In this document: in pieces, positions 8,156 through 16,494 of the stretch
Layout: each line of letters begins with the position of its first letter
Numbering within the stretch: the stretch's first letter is position 1
Assembly: GCA_965119215.1 (NCBI GenBank)
Contig: CBCPKK010000008.1
Coordinates: 1 to 64,000, forward strand
Reading direction: 5' to 3'
Source of the DNA: Buttiauxella sp965119215
GTDB taxonomy: Bacteria; Pseudomonadota; Gammaproteobacteria; Enterobacterales; Enterobacteriaceae
Length of the DNA: 64,000 bases
Made by a program: the position numbers and the translations under genes
The notes under the pieces: model-generated
Told to the model about the DNA's origin: nothing
The model's input: only the letters and a program-made list of their open reading frames with translations
Database searches by the model: none

Positions 8156-8452
8156 TTAATTAAGCAGTGATTTATAGTTATGGGCTGAAAGATGCACGTC
8201 ATGTGCGCCATCGTTCCAGGTAAAGAAAAGGCGGTATTTGGAATTTACCCGAACAGAGGAATACTTATTTCTGGTCATGGGTAACTTTTCGTAGCGAAGG
8301 CTGTTGGAGGTTAAATCCTTTACCGTGGTAGCCGAATGAATAACAGCCAGACGACTGATAATGGATTCAGTGATTTCCGTTGGTAATCCGGCCTGATGTT
8401 TTCCCTGACGGAACAGATTTTCGAGTCGGGCATCTTTGAATGAATGGATCAT
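8156..8452 (-). CDS. higB: HigB-type toxin of the RelE/ParE superfamily
   Basis: The 98-residue protein has the layout of plasmid HigB toxins: an N-terminal MIHSFKDARLENLF, a central helix pair (ITESIISRLAVIHSAT), and the C-terminal sheet with YSSVRVNSKYRLFFTWNDGAHDVHLSAHNY. Toxins of this family bind the ribosome and cleave mRNA during translation. HigB usually lies upstream of a HigA antitoxin with a helix-turn-helix; here the next gene (11 bp further) is an unrelated 396-residue protein, so the antitoxin is missing or of a different kind. Start ATG 8452, preceded by AGGAGAC. It might also be only a RelE-fold protein that has lost toxicity. Confidence 0.8.
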   Translation of the reverse strand: MIHSFKDARLENLFRQGKHQAGLPTEITESIISRLAVIHSATTVKDLTSNSLRYEKLPMTRNKYSSVRVNSKYRLFFTWNDGAHDVHLSAHNYKSLLN

Positions 8453-8481
8453 AACAGTCTCCTTTACAGCCTTCTGTTGGG

Positions 8482-8970
8482 TTAACGAACCGAATTTCCG
8501 CCAGCGTTAACACCAAGGATTTTTGCTGCTGCTAAAATTTGTTTCTCACTAAGCGTGAACTTTTTTTCCAGAATTGATTTAAGACTCATCAGAAAGTTAT
8601 TCTCACGAGTACTGCTGTTAATGGCATCCACCACATTTTGATGTGACATGTACCAGATATTGTATTTGTCGGCCTGGGCGTTCCCTGCGGCCATACGGGT
8701 CTTAAATTCAATGTCACGGCCAATAACAGGTTTAATTCTTTTCAACGCAAACAGCTGATATGCAGTGCGCTTAGTAATCAGGCTATAACCAGTTCCATGG
8801 CAGTTATGGCAATTACTGCGGTAGAAATGATTACGTACTCCTTTACCACAACAAACCTTGCAGGTAACACGATGATCGTAATCAGCAATGCCAAGGGTAA
8901 AATCAACATTTTCAATACGAGATGCTGAAATTTCCTGTCCATTACAGTCGTACCATTTTTGATTGCTCAT
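8482..8970 (-). CDS. DnaJ-type zinc-finger protein (162 aa)
   Basis: The central part carries two CxxCxGxG-like repeats (CKVCCGKG and CHNCHGTG, about 16 residues apart), the signature of the DnaJ cysteine-rich zinc-binding domain, also seen in phage Q-like antiterminators and other small plasmid proteins. The remaining sequence is helical and lacks a J domain, so it is not a co-chaperone. It may bind nucleic acid or protein. The start at 8970 lies behind GAGGTGACAT. It is the first gene after the shared-box promoter at 8999-9032 and is followed after 29 bp by higB, so it probably leads that operon. Confidence 0.75.
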   Translation of the reverse strand: MSNQKWYDCNGQEISASRIENVDFTLGIADYDHRVTCKVCCGKGVRNHFYRSNCHNCHGTGYSLITKRTAYQLFALKRIKPVIGRDIEFKTRMAAGNAQADKYNIWYMSHQNVVDAINSSTRENNFLMSLKSILEKKFTLSEKQILAAAKILGVNAGGNSVR

Positions 8971-8998
8971 ATGTCACCTCAAGTTTGTTTATATGAGG

Positions 8999-9032
8999 AT
9001 CATGTCATGACATTAAAAAAAGCTAATAGGGT
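8999..9032 (-). promoter_or_regulatory. Shared-box promoter for the zinc-finger/higB operon
   Basis: On the minus strand the box ACCCTATTAGCT (9021-9032, the best match to the consensus) is followed by a T-run, and, 16 bp after the -35 TTAGCT, by the -10 CATGAT (8999-9004). Confidence 0.65.
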
Positions 9033-9385
9033 TACGGAATATTTCTTCATTTATTTTTAATGGCACCCTGCAAATAAATTAATTAAGCATGAGGCCAGAG
9101 TTTTAATATCCTGAAATTTTAATATTGCGCTGAACTTTAATTTAGCGTGACCCATAAAGTGATTGCAGTGAAATTAGCAGGAGTTATTGAGCCTTTCATA
9201 TTTTCTTTACGAATGCAGGCTTTGTCGTAAGAGCCGGTTGTCGCTGGTTTGCCCAGGCAGAATGGATGTGTTTTTTAAATTGCAGATGGTCGCGGATGTC
9301 GGCGCCCATTCGGTGAGTAAGCAATGCGTCAGTCTGGGGTTAGTCCGCCTATGGCAAGGGTGCCGCATCGCGGCACCTGCCAGAC
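9033..9385. other. Intergenic interval with no supported gene
   Basis: AT-rich to mixed sequence between two minus-strand transcription units. An 87-codon plus-strand frame (9187-9450) runs into the C-terminus of the Ig-like gene, has no Shine-Dalgarno and is not convincing. I see no strong hairpin with a U-run. Confidence 0.4.
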
Positions 9386-11773
9386 CTAGAGTTGTGGGAA
9401 TTCCAATGCAAACTGAGACGAACCAGTTACACCTGGAATGGCTGGCGTGACCGGATAGATACGCTCTTCTCCCTGCCCCATGTCAAAAACAATAACACGC
9501 GTCTGGCCGGGAGCGACCGTCACGCCAGCCAGCGTCAGCGGGAATTTAGCATCCTTACGAACCGTCAGTGTGCCGCTCAGTTCCCCGGTGATGACAGATC
9601 CATCCTGACGACGAAGAATACTGGTACGGATGTATGCCAGCGGCTGATTGTCGGATGTTTTCAGCGCCACCGCAGTCGCCAGGGTACGCATACGATCCAG
9701 GGTAATCATGTTCGCGGGTTGATAGAGGAAGTTAAGTTTTTTGGATGAGCGATTACCTGAAGCATCCACCGCAGACGCTTCAATCGTGTAAAGCCCATCT
9801 TCGGAGCTGAGGACGGGTATGATTCTTGGATATTCAGGCGTATATGACCCATTCCCCTGACTGGTAAACGCAAGCGTAACCAGTTCACCGTTTGGTCCTC
9901 CACTTAACACCAGGGATTCAAGCGTTGCATCTCCTGAGGGGTCAGAAATGTTAATCCTGAGGTTTTCCAGCCCTTTCACCAGCTTTCCCTCCGGCTCTTC
10001 ATTCTCATAACGGTAGGCGATTGAAGGAGCGGTGGAGTCGATAAGCAAATCCTCGTTTATGGACAGAGTGCCGGTATTGCCCACCAAATCCTTTGCATAA
10101 ACTGATTGCACGTTATATCTGCCGTCCGGGAGGCCAGCATAAGAGATGACGGCGTTTTTAGTTTTATAGTCACTTTCCGTCCAGCTCTGGGCGGGTTGCT
10201 GGATAATGTTTCCTGCGGCATTCTTTAATGTCACACCAAATTCCCGTGTATCCCATGCCCCTATCTGCCAGCCGTTGACGCGGTCATTATCAGTGACCGT
10301 CATTGTCACGTTCTTGCTACTACGATTAATTTTTGCCGTGTTAACGACCGGAGGATTGGTGTCCCAGATTACGGAGAATGCCCCGGCCAGATTGTCGTAA
10401 ACAGCGTTCCCGTTTTTCCCGGAGATGAGATGGATGAATTCCAGACCTTTGTCCACGGTGTAGGCGTAATTCACATTCATTGTGCAGCTGGTGCCACCCA
10501 CCGGGATCAGGCAATACCATGCCCGGTTTGAGTTTGCCGATATGCGCTGCTCATAGGTGCGGGGTTCGGCATTCACACGGATCTGGGTAAATTGCGCAGT
10601 TCTGAAATTCTCTATAGCCGTGAGCCACTGTCCGGTATCACTGCGATAAATTTCTTTGCTGAGGATTTTCGGGGCTTGCTCCATGGTCGGAGCCGGTGTG
10701 AACGATAAATCATTGTGATGGACACGACGAACTCCGCCAGCTTTAGTCTGGAACTCATGGTACGTGTCGCCAGCGTTTGGATAGATGTAATTGAAACTGT
10801 AGATGTTATAGGTGCTGTCTGAACTCTGGTAGTTGCTGTCCGCCCACCCAAAAGAGGTGCCATTGATGGCTGTAAAGTTACTTTTGTTGCGGAGCACCCG
10901 GACAGAAATAGGGTTGGTATACACCGTCATTCCCGGAGCGTAGGTTTCCCAGGTGTTATTTGTGGTGTTGAGCACCTGAATAATGGACGGCGGATTCACG
11001 CGGTCAATAGTGCTTTGCCTGCTGAGCACCCCTCGGTTTCCTGCTTTGTCGTAAAGATACACGCCCATCCGGTACTCGGCCTGGGATACGGGAGCCAGAG
11101 CCGGATCACTGGCCGTATTAATCTGGACGGTGACCGAATTTTCGATGAGGTTAATTTCAGCCGCCCTCTTACGTTCCGTGCCACCTGAATCGACAAGGAA
11201 ATACTCAGCCCGATCCAGTCCGGAGGCGCTGTCGGTTAGCCCGGTAAACACAATGGCCTGAACGGAGATGTATTGCATACCCGGAGGAAGGCTCGTAAAG
11301 ATGGCTTCACTGCCAAACTGCCAGCCGTTACGGGAATAGCTGATTGCTCCACCTTTCGGGGGCGTTCTGTCGATGGAGAGTCCGTAATCGCGGCGGGAGA
11401 CTTCCTTGTTCTGGAGATCAGTGATCACTTCCCGCAAGGTGTAGCTGTCCTCTCCGAATGCCGGAACAGATAACCGCTTACCGTAGTAGTCATTTCCGCT
11501 ACTGGATGTCATGCGGTCATCGACCGTGACTTTGCTGCTTTTAAGGCTCCACAGGATCGCACCACTGCTGTTAAGGAGTGACAACTGTACATAGCGGTCA
11601 AGACCAGAAATAACGTCCACGTCGAAACCTGTCGTCGGGTTAATCCATCGGACTGAAGGCGGAACTATTTTGGGTTGATTCTGTGTGTCGGTAAATCGTA
11701 ACTCTGCGATCTCTGCGTGAGCAGCTAAGGAACAGGCCAGTAACGATGCAAAAAACGTAGCCCTGCGTTTCAT
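9386..11773 (-). CDS. Large secreted Ig-like domain protein (DUF4165-like N-terminus)
   Basis: The 795-residue precursor has a signal peptide (MKRRATFFASLLACSLAAHA) and an extended beta-rich mature part. Three motifs of the type D-x-x-G-N (DKAGNRG, DLVGNTG, DASGNRS) mark successive bacterial Ig-like modules. The N-terminal 70 residues (RFTDTQNQP, SGLDRYVQLSL) match the N-terminus of the partial gene at 63770 and recall DUF4165 proteins of large enterobacterial plasmids. Such proteins are exported and probably act at the cell surface in adhesion or mating; that role is inference. The start ATG 11773 has GGGGGAG eight bases upstream. A short inverted repeat (GGTAT/ATACC) overlaps the likely -10 region at 11796-11810. 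Confidence 0.85.
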   Translation of the reverse strand: MKRRATFFASLLACSLAAHAEIAELRFTDTQNQPKIVPPSVRWINPTTGFDVDVISGLDRYVQLSLLNSSGAILWSLKSSKVTVDDRMTSSSGNDYYGKRLSVPAFGEDSYTLREVITDLQNKEVSRRDYGLSIDRTPPKGGAISYSRNGWQFGSEAIFTSLPPGMQYISVQAIVFTGLTDSASGLDRAEYFLVDSGGTERKRAAEINLIENSVTVQINTASDPALAPVSQAEYRMGVYLYDKAGNRGVLSRQSTIDRVNPPSIIQVLNTTNNTWETYAPGMTVYTNPISVRVLRNKSNFTAINGTSFGWADSNYQSSDSTYNIYSFNYIYPNAGDTYHEFQTKAGGVRRVHHNDLSFTPAPTMEQAPKILSKEIYRSDTGQWLTAIENFRTAQFTQIRVNAEPRTYEQRISANSNRAWYCLIPVGGTSCTMNVNYAYTVDKGLEFIHLISGKNGNAVYDNLAGAFSVIWDTNPPVVNTAKINRSSKNVTMTVTDNDRVNGWQIGAWDTREFGVTLKNAAGNIIQQPAQSWTESDYKTKNAVISYAGLPDGRYNVQSVYAKDLVGNTGTLSINEDLLIDSTAPSIAYRYENEEPEGKLVKGLENLRINISDPSGDATLESLVLSGGPNGELVTLAFTSQGNGSYTPEYPRIIPVLSSEDGLYTIEASAVDASGNRSSKKLNFLYQPANMITLDRMRTLATAVALKTSDNQPLAYIRTSILRRQDGSVITGELSGTLTVRKDAKFPLTLAGVTVAPGQTRVIVFDMGQGEERIYPVTPAIPGVTGSSQFALEFPQL
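10873..10884. repeat. Dispersed palindrome, copy 5 (inside a gene)
   Basis: TAAAGTTACTTT with one mismatch at the left arm, inside the Ig-like gene (codons for KSNFTA). Confidence 0.5.
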
Positions 11774-12208
11774 ATTATTTCTCCCCCGGATGAAGGTATC
11801 TATAATACCAGGCGGGAGTGTGTGAAAATGTCAGTTAAGGGTGTAAAAAAACACCGAATTTCGATTCGCTTGAATCCAGTGTGGGTATTTACGTTCACAG
11901 GAAAAATGCATATTTGTATGGGACTTAACAACCCATCTGCACTTTACCTGTCGACCGTATGCGAACCACTAGAACATCACCAACAAAAATTGCACTTAAC
12001 TATGTTCTCATCACCGTGTTCTGTCAGAACGACATCCGTGTCCCAAAAGCTAACGCTGCTTACATTAGGGGGACTAGATCTTTTGCAACGAAACAATCTT
12101 GTTAACAACTTTGATTTCAATAGTATTACAAATATAATGGATTTTTAATCTGTTAGAAATTGGCTTCCGAGCTAGATAAGACTGAAAAAAACTAAAGCTG
12201 AGAAGAAA
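11774..12208. other. Divergent intergenic region
   Basis: This region separates the minus-strand Ig-like gene from the plus-strand gene at 12209 and must hold both promoters. A plus-strand frame (11822-12148, 108 codons) exists, but its composition (short, basic, no Shine-Dalgarno) does not look coding. The part near 12120-12200 is very AT-rich, as expected for the promoter of the next gene. Confidence 0.4.
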
Positions 12209-13312
12209 ATGGAAAAAATCAACTATGAAGCCCTTATGAGTGATGGGGCACAAAAAAATATTAAGGATGGTCTCTGGAAGGTTATTGGTATGACTGTTCA
12301 GGACACTAGCAATGGACGGATTGTGGCTAACTTTAAAACGGTTCTCAGTAATTCTGATTCTGGCTATACACCGGCTATGTTTATGTCCATGAAAGACGAG
12401 ATTATTTTTGCTCAAAGAATTATCTCAGAGCAGGCCCGACTGGAGTTTATAAAATTATCAGCTGGTCAGACACGTATTGAGGAAAAAATAGAACATCTCA
12501 CTGAACTGCAATACGGCCAGTTACAAGGTGAATTTTTGCATTTTTTCAGCCAGTTTGAACACCTGCGAGTTGGGCAAACAGCTGTAGCAGATAGACTGCT
12601 TGAATCAGGGGGGAATCTGGCAAGTCGCGTGTCTGGGATAGTTGATGCGATGATAAGTAATTATCTTGGACAGGTTGAGCTTTCCTACGATAATAATCGA
12701 ATTACTTATTCTGTTTTTTGCGGACTGGATAAAAAACGCAGCCAATATTTTAAAGTATACGACCTCACATATCCTGACTTCCAAAACTCCTGGTGCAGAG
12801 TCTTCGTCGGTGGGTTAATTGAAATGTTCAACCAGCTTAACATTGTGTCGGTTTGTTTTAACCAAGAACTTTTTATGGATTACAAACAGTCCCTTACTGC
12901 GCTTAAAATTAAGCTAACCAAACTTCTCAATCATTTAGTATGGGGAGTTGATATGCCTCAAGGAATATGGGAGAGTTCTAAGCATTCATTTGATAACTAC
13001 CGAACCCAGGTATTCAGCACGGACTTTAATGGAAATTGGATTCGTGGCAACGAAGCAGCTCGTCTTGAAAAGTTCTGGGATAGCTTTGGTCATGAAAGTC
13101 TTGCTACTGCTCATTTCCCAAAAGCACAGAGTTATGGTGACAAGCCTAAACGTGACCCGGCACTGTATCAAGCAGTTACCATAGTTCTTGATTTCATTGA
13201 ACATATCGACGATCTGATTTGCAGAGGTACGCAATTAGAAGACGGCGGAATTAATGATAATGAAGCACTTAACATGTTGACGAATAAAGTTTTTCGGGCA
13301 TCGAAAACTTAG
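12209..13312 (+). CDS. Uncharacterised protein (367 aa), AT-rich
   Basis: The 367-residue product is cytoplasmic in appearance, with a helical and possibly coiled-coil segment around residues 75-130 (ARLEFIKLSAGQTRIEEKIEHL region). The C-terminal half is rich in aromatic residues (FWDSFGHES, RDPALYQAV). I recognise no family. AAGAAAATGG provides a weak Shine-Dalgarno before the ATG. It is more AT-rich than the genes around it and stands alone between two transcription units, which suggests recent acquisition. Confidence 0.7.
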   Translation: MEKINYEALMSDGAQKNIKDGLWKVIGMTVQDTSNGRIVANFKTVLSNSDSGYTPAMFMSMKDEIIFAQRIISEQARLEFIKLSAGQTRIEEKIEHLTELQYGQLQGEFLHFFSQFEHLRVGQTAVADRLLESGGNLASRVSGIVDAMISNYLGQVELSYDNNRITYSVFCGLDKKRSQYFKVYDLTYPDFQNSWCRVFVGGLIEMFNQLNIVSVCFNQELFMDYKQSLTALKIKLTKLLNHLVWGVDMPQGIWESSKHSFDNYRTQVFSTDFNGNWIRGNEAARLEKFWDSFGHESLATAHFPKAQSYGDKPKRDPALYQAVTIVLDFIEHIDDLICRGTQLEDGGINDNEALNMLTNKVFRASKT

Positions 13313-13501
13313 CAACGTCCTAATTTTACTCACACTAAAACCACAGATTACGTAGCCATTATAACAACATAACAAAGGCGGCGATTTATATGGTTTACCC
13401 AACATATAAAACTAGCGCCGTACTTTTGTTTTATTCTTCCATCCTCCACTACGTTATAACAGCCTCCCTGCCGATAAAATTAATTCCAGATATTTCCCCA
13501 G

Positions 13502-13535
13502 ACCCTATTAGCATTTTTAATGATGGTGGTAACGT
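13502..13535 (+). promoter_or_regulatory. Shared-box promoter upstream of 13570-14522
   Basis: The box ACCCTATTAGCA (13502-13513) contains the -35 TTAGCA; 16 bp later lies TAACGT (13530-13535), a weak -10. The orientation relative to the gene is the same as at the other four sites, although the gene is on the opposite strand from three of them. Confidence 0.6.
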
Positions 13536-13569
13536 TTAATTATCTGAACAACACCAGGAATCAAATAAA

Positions 13570-14289
13570 ATGCCTAAGCAAATTACCCCGGCAGAATTGG
13601 CAGAAATGGTTACTTGCCTGCTCGTAAAACCTGAACTGATCGGTGAATTAGACAGCGCCGCTAAACACCAGTCATTCATGGATGATATCGCCGTGGTTGT
13701 CGCAAATTACTGCGGCGGTCGAATTAACGGTGTAGGCCAAACAGAAACGACTGAAAACTATCTCAAGCACGAAGCAAACACCCCGCTGTTAAGTGTGTCA
13801 CCTGATGACTCGCTTCCTTCTCTTACCCGGAACGTGTGGGCATGGTTTGATCCTGAAGGGTGGATTGATGACGTTGAAGAGCTGGAGCCTGAAGCCGTGT
13901 CCAGTCTTCCTGATAATGACGCCTGTATCGCAATGCGCCGCCAGTTTCAGTCTCTGCTGGTGGCTGAACCCTTCATTTTGCTGTTGCATGACTGGCTGTA
14001 CACGCAAGAAGAATGTGCCGGATACACGTTCACATTCACATCAGGCAACCAGCCAGCTATCGAACTGAGCCGGGACGGTGAAACCGCTCTGGGTCTTCTC
14101 ATCGAGATCAACAACGGTGTCCCGGCTCTACACATTGATACCGGTGGCGATACGCTTTTGCATATCCACGCCGCCCACAATGGCCTCGTCTTATCGCCAG
14201 ACTCACGGCATATGCAGTACAGCAAATCCCCTGTGGATCTTTTTAGTTACGGTCATGAAGCCTTATTGCTGACCGCATGTGAACGCTAA
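13570..14289 (+). CDS. Hypothetical protein (239 aa)
   Basis: An acidic protein of 239 residues with no signal peptide or known motif. The N-terminal segment (PKQITPAELAEMVTCLL) looks helical; the rest alternates short helices and strands. The start ATG is preceded by CAGGAATC. It is the first gene of a two-gene unit under the shared-box promoter at 13502-13535 and is followed after 26 bp by a small gene. Proteins of this general look are common in large enterobacterial plasmids, where their function is not known. Confidence 0.75.
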   Translation: MPKQITPAELAEMVTCLLVKPELIGELDSAAKHQSFMDDIAVVVANYCGGRINGVGQTETTENYLKHEANTPLLSVSPDDSLPSLTRNVWAWFDPEGWIDDVEELEPEAVSSLPDNDACIAMRRQFQSLLVAEPFILLLHDWLYTQEECAGYTFTFTSGNQPAIELSRDGETALGLLIEINNGVPALHIDTGGDTLLHIHAAHNGLVLSPDSRHMQYSKSPVDLFSYGHEALLLTACER

Positions 14290-14315
14290 ACGCCAGCCGA
14301 ACGAAGAGAAGACAT

Positions 14316-14522
14316 ATGACACGTTTCAATCATGCTTTTGATATTACCTTTTCGCTTGAATCCGCAGACCCGACCGGGATTGGCTTAACCGGAATGGAGT
14401 TACTTGCCGCTCTGGAAGCGAAAGTCGCTGAATTTCGTAACGATCCGGTGATGCTCATTGAAGCTGCCGGAATGCCCTTTGACTCATATGTGGTGGCCGA
14501 TGTGTCACATCAACCCGCCTGA
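14316..14522 (+). CDS. Hypothetical small protein (68 aa)
   Basis: A 68-residue acidic protein, with GAAGAGAAG upstream of the ATG. It follows the 239-residue gene in the same unit. The first half (HAFDITFSLESADPTG) suggests beta strands and the second half a helix (GMELLAALEAKVAEF). It is the last plasmid gene before the ICE boundary 155 bp downstream. No function can be assigned. Confidence 0.65.
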   Translation: MTRFNHAFDITFSLESADPTGIGLTGMELLAALEAKVAEFRNDPVMLIEAAGMPFDSYVVADVSHQPA

Positions 14523-14676
14523 ACAACTGGCGAAATTTACGTAATTTCTGGCGGACGCTTAAGTCTGGAGAAGATGTAGATTCAGGAGATAATCGTTGCA
14601 ACACAGCTTCCCCTCCAAAGCATAAAACCGGCAACCGGAAAAAGGGATGGTGGGGCAATGTTGGTAACTTAGGCGC

Positions 14677-14684
14677 ATAAAAAA
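14677..14684. repeat. Left attachment site of the ICE (att core ATAAAAAA)
   Basis: ATAAAAAA, repeated in the same orientation at 61183-61190. It fits the degenerate core TTTTTYRT (here read from the other strand) described for Tn4371-family elements. On its left the sequence is plasmid-like; on its right the GC-rich ICE begins. This is the end distal to the integrase. Confidence 0.65.
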
Positions 14685-14972
14685 TGTCCGCAGTCAAGCG
14701 ATTGTTGAAATCAGCCTGATGGCCGGAAGTCTATATGGGGTGCGGGTTTGGCTCTACTTCGGGCCGCCTTGCGGGGCTGTGGCGTTGTGGGCTGGGAGCC
14801 ACATAGGAGCTTCGCGGTAGAAAGCCCGAGCGTGCTGCATCGGGGGCGGTTGCCTGCAGGCGGTAGCCGCGTTTGGTCTTCATAGCCCAATCGGTCGCCG
14901 TCCTCCAGAATGAAGAACGCGCAGCCTTGGGCTGCGCGTTTGAGGGATGGCCGCCAGCGGAAACCGGCATCA
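14685..14972 (-). other. ICE end region with a terminator-like hairpin
   Basis: There is no gene in this stretch. A perfect 11-bp stem (AACGCGCAGCC at 14916-14926, GGCTGCGCGTT at 14930-14940, loop TTG) lies 33 bp beyond the stop of the last conjugation gene. It probably ends the long trb transcript, although only a short pyrimidine-rich tail follows. The outermost 40 bp next to the att core are less GC-rich and may be integrase-binding arm sequence. Confidence 0.5.
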
Positions 14973-15215
14973 TCAGCTTGGCTTCGGCGGCGCGGCCTTG
15001 CCCGCGCCTCCCTTCCTGAATCCCCGATCTCCGACCATGAAGGCTTCTAGCATGTGCGGAATTAGCACCGTGGCATCGACCGCCTCGCCGTAGGTCTGCG
15101 CGTGCAGCGTAGCGTAGCGGTCGAGGTCGGCTTTCAGGCTGGCCGGGCAAGCAAAAGTCAGCTTCGTGGATTCCGTTTTCGGCAGCGGCCCGAGCCGTAG
15201 CTTGCGCGTCGTCAT
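14973..15215 (-). CDS. DUF2274 protein, last gene of the trb operon
   Basis: An 80-residue protein of the DUF2274 family, which in Tn4371-like ICEs always follows trbI. The central part (TKLTFACPASLKADLDRYATLHAQTYGE) looks like a ribbon-helix-helix-type fold, so DNA binding is possible. Its ATG overlaps the trbI stop by four bases, indicating translational coupling. The role in conjugation is not known. Confidence 0.85.
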   Translation of the reverse strand: MTTRKLRLGPLPKTESTKLTFACPASLKADLDRYATLHAQTYGEAVDATVLIPHMLEAFMVGDRGFRKGGAGKAAPPKPS

Positions 15216-16492
15216 CGCGAAGTCCCCCTGTTGAAGAAAAGTGGCTGGTACGGCCGCAGCACCAGATCGCGGTTGACGATGATGCGAACCGGCAAGCCGG
15301 GGCGCTCCGTCAAGGTGGGCTGGATGTTGAGGTTGCGCCGGGTCATCTCCTGACCGACCTGATTGATGCTGTCCTGGGCGCTATCGCGGCCGGCGATGAT
15401 GACGCGATCACCGTCCTGCCGGTTCTCCGGCGCAGCCAGTTCGGCACCGATGCCCAGTAGCGTCGTCAGTGCCGCACCGGCAAAGACGCGATCCCAATGC
15501 CAATCCACATCATCTTCCAAGCCGGCGTAGCCGGCCGGATCGGTGCCGGCCAAGTTGTCGAGCTTGAGCGAAGACGTGTCGGGCAGGATGATCCGGTTCC
15601 ACACCACTTGCACGCGGCTCTGCCCGTAGCTGACCTGGCTGTTGTATTTGCCCAGGATGCGTGACCCCTGCGGGATCAGCAGGAACTTGCCGGTAGCCGT
15701 GTCATAGACCGGCTCCGTCACTGTGGCGATCACATCGCCCGGCAAGTCCGACTTGATGCCCGTCACCAGCGCCCCGGCGACCACCGTTCCGGCCATGACC
15801 TGATACGGCGACGCCGGCAGCGTCAGGTTGCCGGAATCACGGGCTTCCGTGGTTCCGGCTTTCTGGAATGCCTCTTTCTGGTCTTGCCGGTTCTGCACGG
15901 CGGTCGGGTCGGCGGGCTGGGCCGCCGTCGACGCAGGCCCGGCCGCCAGCGGGTCGAAGGCCGCATTGGCGGTGAAGCCCGGCGCAGCGGCTACCTGTGT
16001 CTGCGCCACCGGCGCGGCCTTCTGCGAACCAGAGCGGAAGAACACCGCCGATGCCGCTGCTGCTTCGGCTTCCTTGCGCAACGCGTCGTTGGGGTCGTTG
16101 CCGGGGGCCGCGTAGGCGGCCGTCACCGGCTGCTGCGACTTCACAATGGCCGGGCCAAGATCGCCTGGCAGCGGCGGCCCCAACTCCGGCACGGATGCCG
16201 CCAAGGGGGGCGGCAGCTTCGAGTAGTCCGCCGGCAGCGCGTCCAACCCTTCGGACTTCGAGACGCGATCGACGTTGTAAAGCTCGGTCTGCTCGCCTGC
16301 ACCGCGCCGCTGCGGTTGCAGCGACCACATCAGCGCGCCGAGCACAGCGACCGAGAGACCGCCGACGAGGATGGCCAGCGTGCGCCGGTTCAGGCGCGTG
16401 ACCGGGCGCGGTTGGGCGCGCAGCGCAACTGCCTCGGGTGCCACCTTGCCCGCATGCGGCGTGGCGAGGTCGGGAGTGTCGTCCTGGCTCAT
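15212..16492 (-). CDS. trbI: TrbI, VirB10-like type IV secretion protein
   Basis: The 426-residue protein spans the envelope as part of the outer-membrane core complex of the P-type mating channel. A cytoplasmic N-terminus is followed by a membrane helix (about residues 38-60, LAILVGGLSVAVLGALMW), a proline/alanine-rich periplasmic linker, and the conserved C-terminal VirB10 domain (VMAGTVVAGALVTGIKSDLPGDV, IPQGSRILGKYNSQV, RVQVVWNRI). It interacts with TrbG and TrbF. Two bases separate it from trbG. The length is normal for the family. Confidence 0.95.
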   Translation of the reverse strand: MSQDDTPDLATPHAGKVAPEAVALRAQPRPVTRLNRRTLAILVGGLSVAVLGALMWSLQPQRRGAGEQTELYNVDRVSKSEGLDALPADYSKLPPPLAASVPELGPPLPGDLGPAIVKSQQPVTAAYAAPGNDPNDALRKEAEAAAASAVFFRSGSQKAAPVAQTQVAAAPGFTANAAFDPLAAGPASTAAQPADPTAVQNRQDQKEAFQKAGTTEARDSGNLTLPASPYQVMAGTVVAGALVTGIKSDLPGDVIATVTEPVYDTATGKFLLIPQGSRILGKYNSQVSYGQSRVQVVWNRIILPDTSSLKLDNLAGTDPAGYAGLEDDVDWHWDRVFAGAALTTLLGIGAELAAPENRQDGDRVIIAGRDSAQDSINQVGQEMTRRNLNIQPTLTERPGLPVRIIVNRDLVLRPYQPLFFNRGTSR

Positions 16493-16494
16493 GG

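Noticed and set aside
9187..9450. Plus-strand gene of 87 codons
   Set aside because: No Shine-Dalgarno, overlaps the 3' end of the Ig-like gene on the opposite strand, and the predicted peptide looks random.
11822..12148. Plus-strand gene of 108 codons upstream of 12209
   Set aside because: No ribosome-binding site, and the AT-rich end includes the likely promoter of the next gene.
14523..14676. Further small gene next to the left ICE end
   Set aside because: Frames are short, without ribosome-binding sites; nothing hydrophobic or conserved-looking was found. I leave it as non-coding plasmid sequence.
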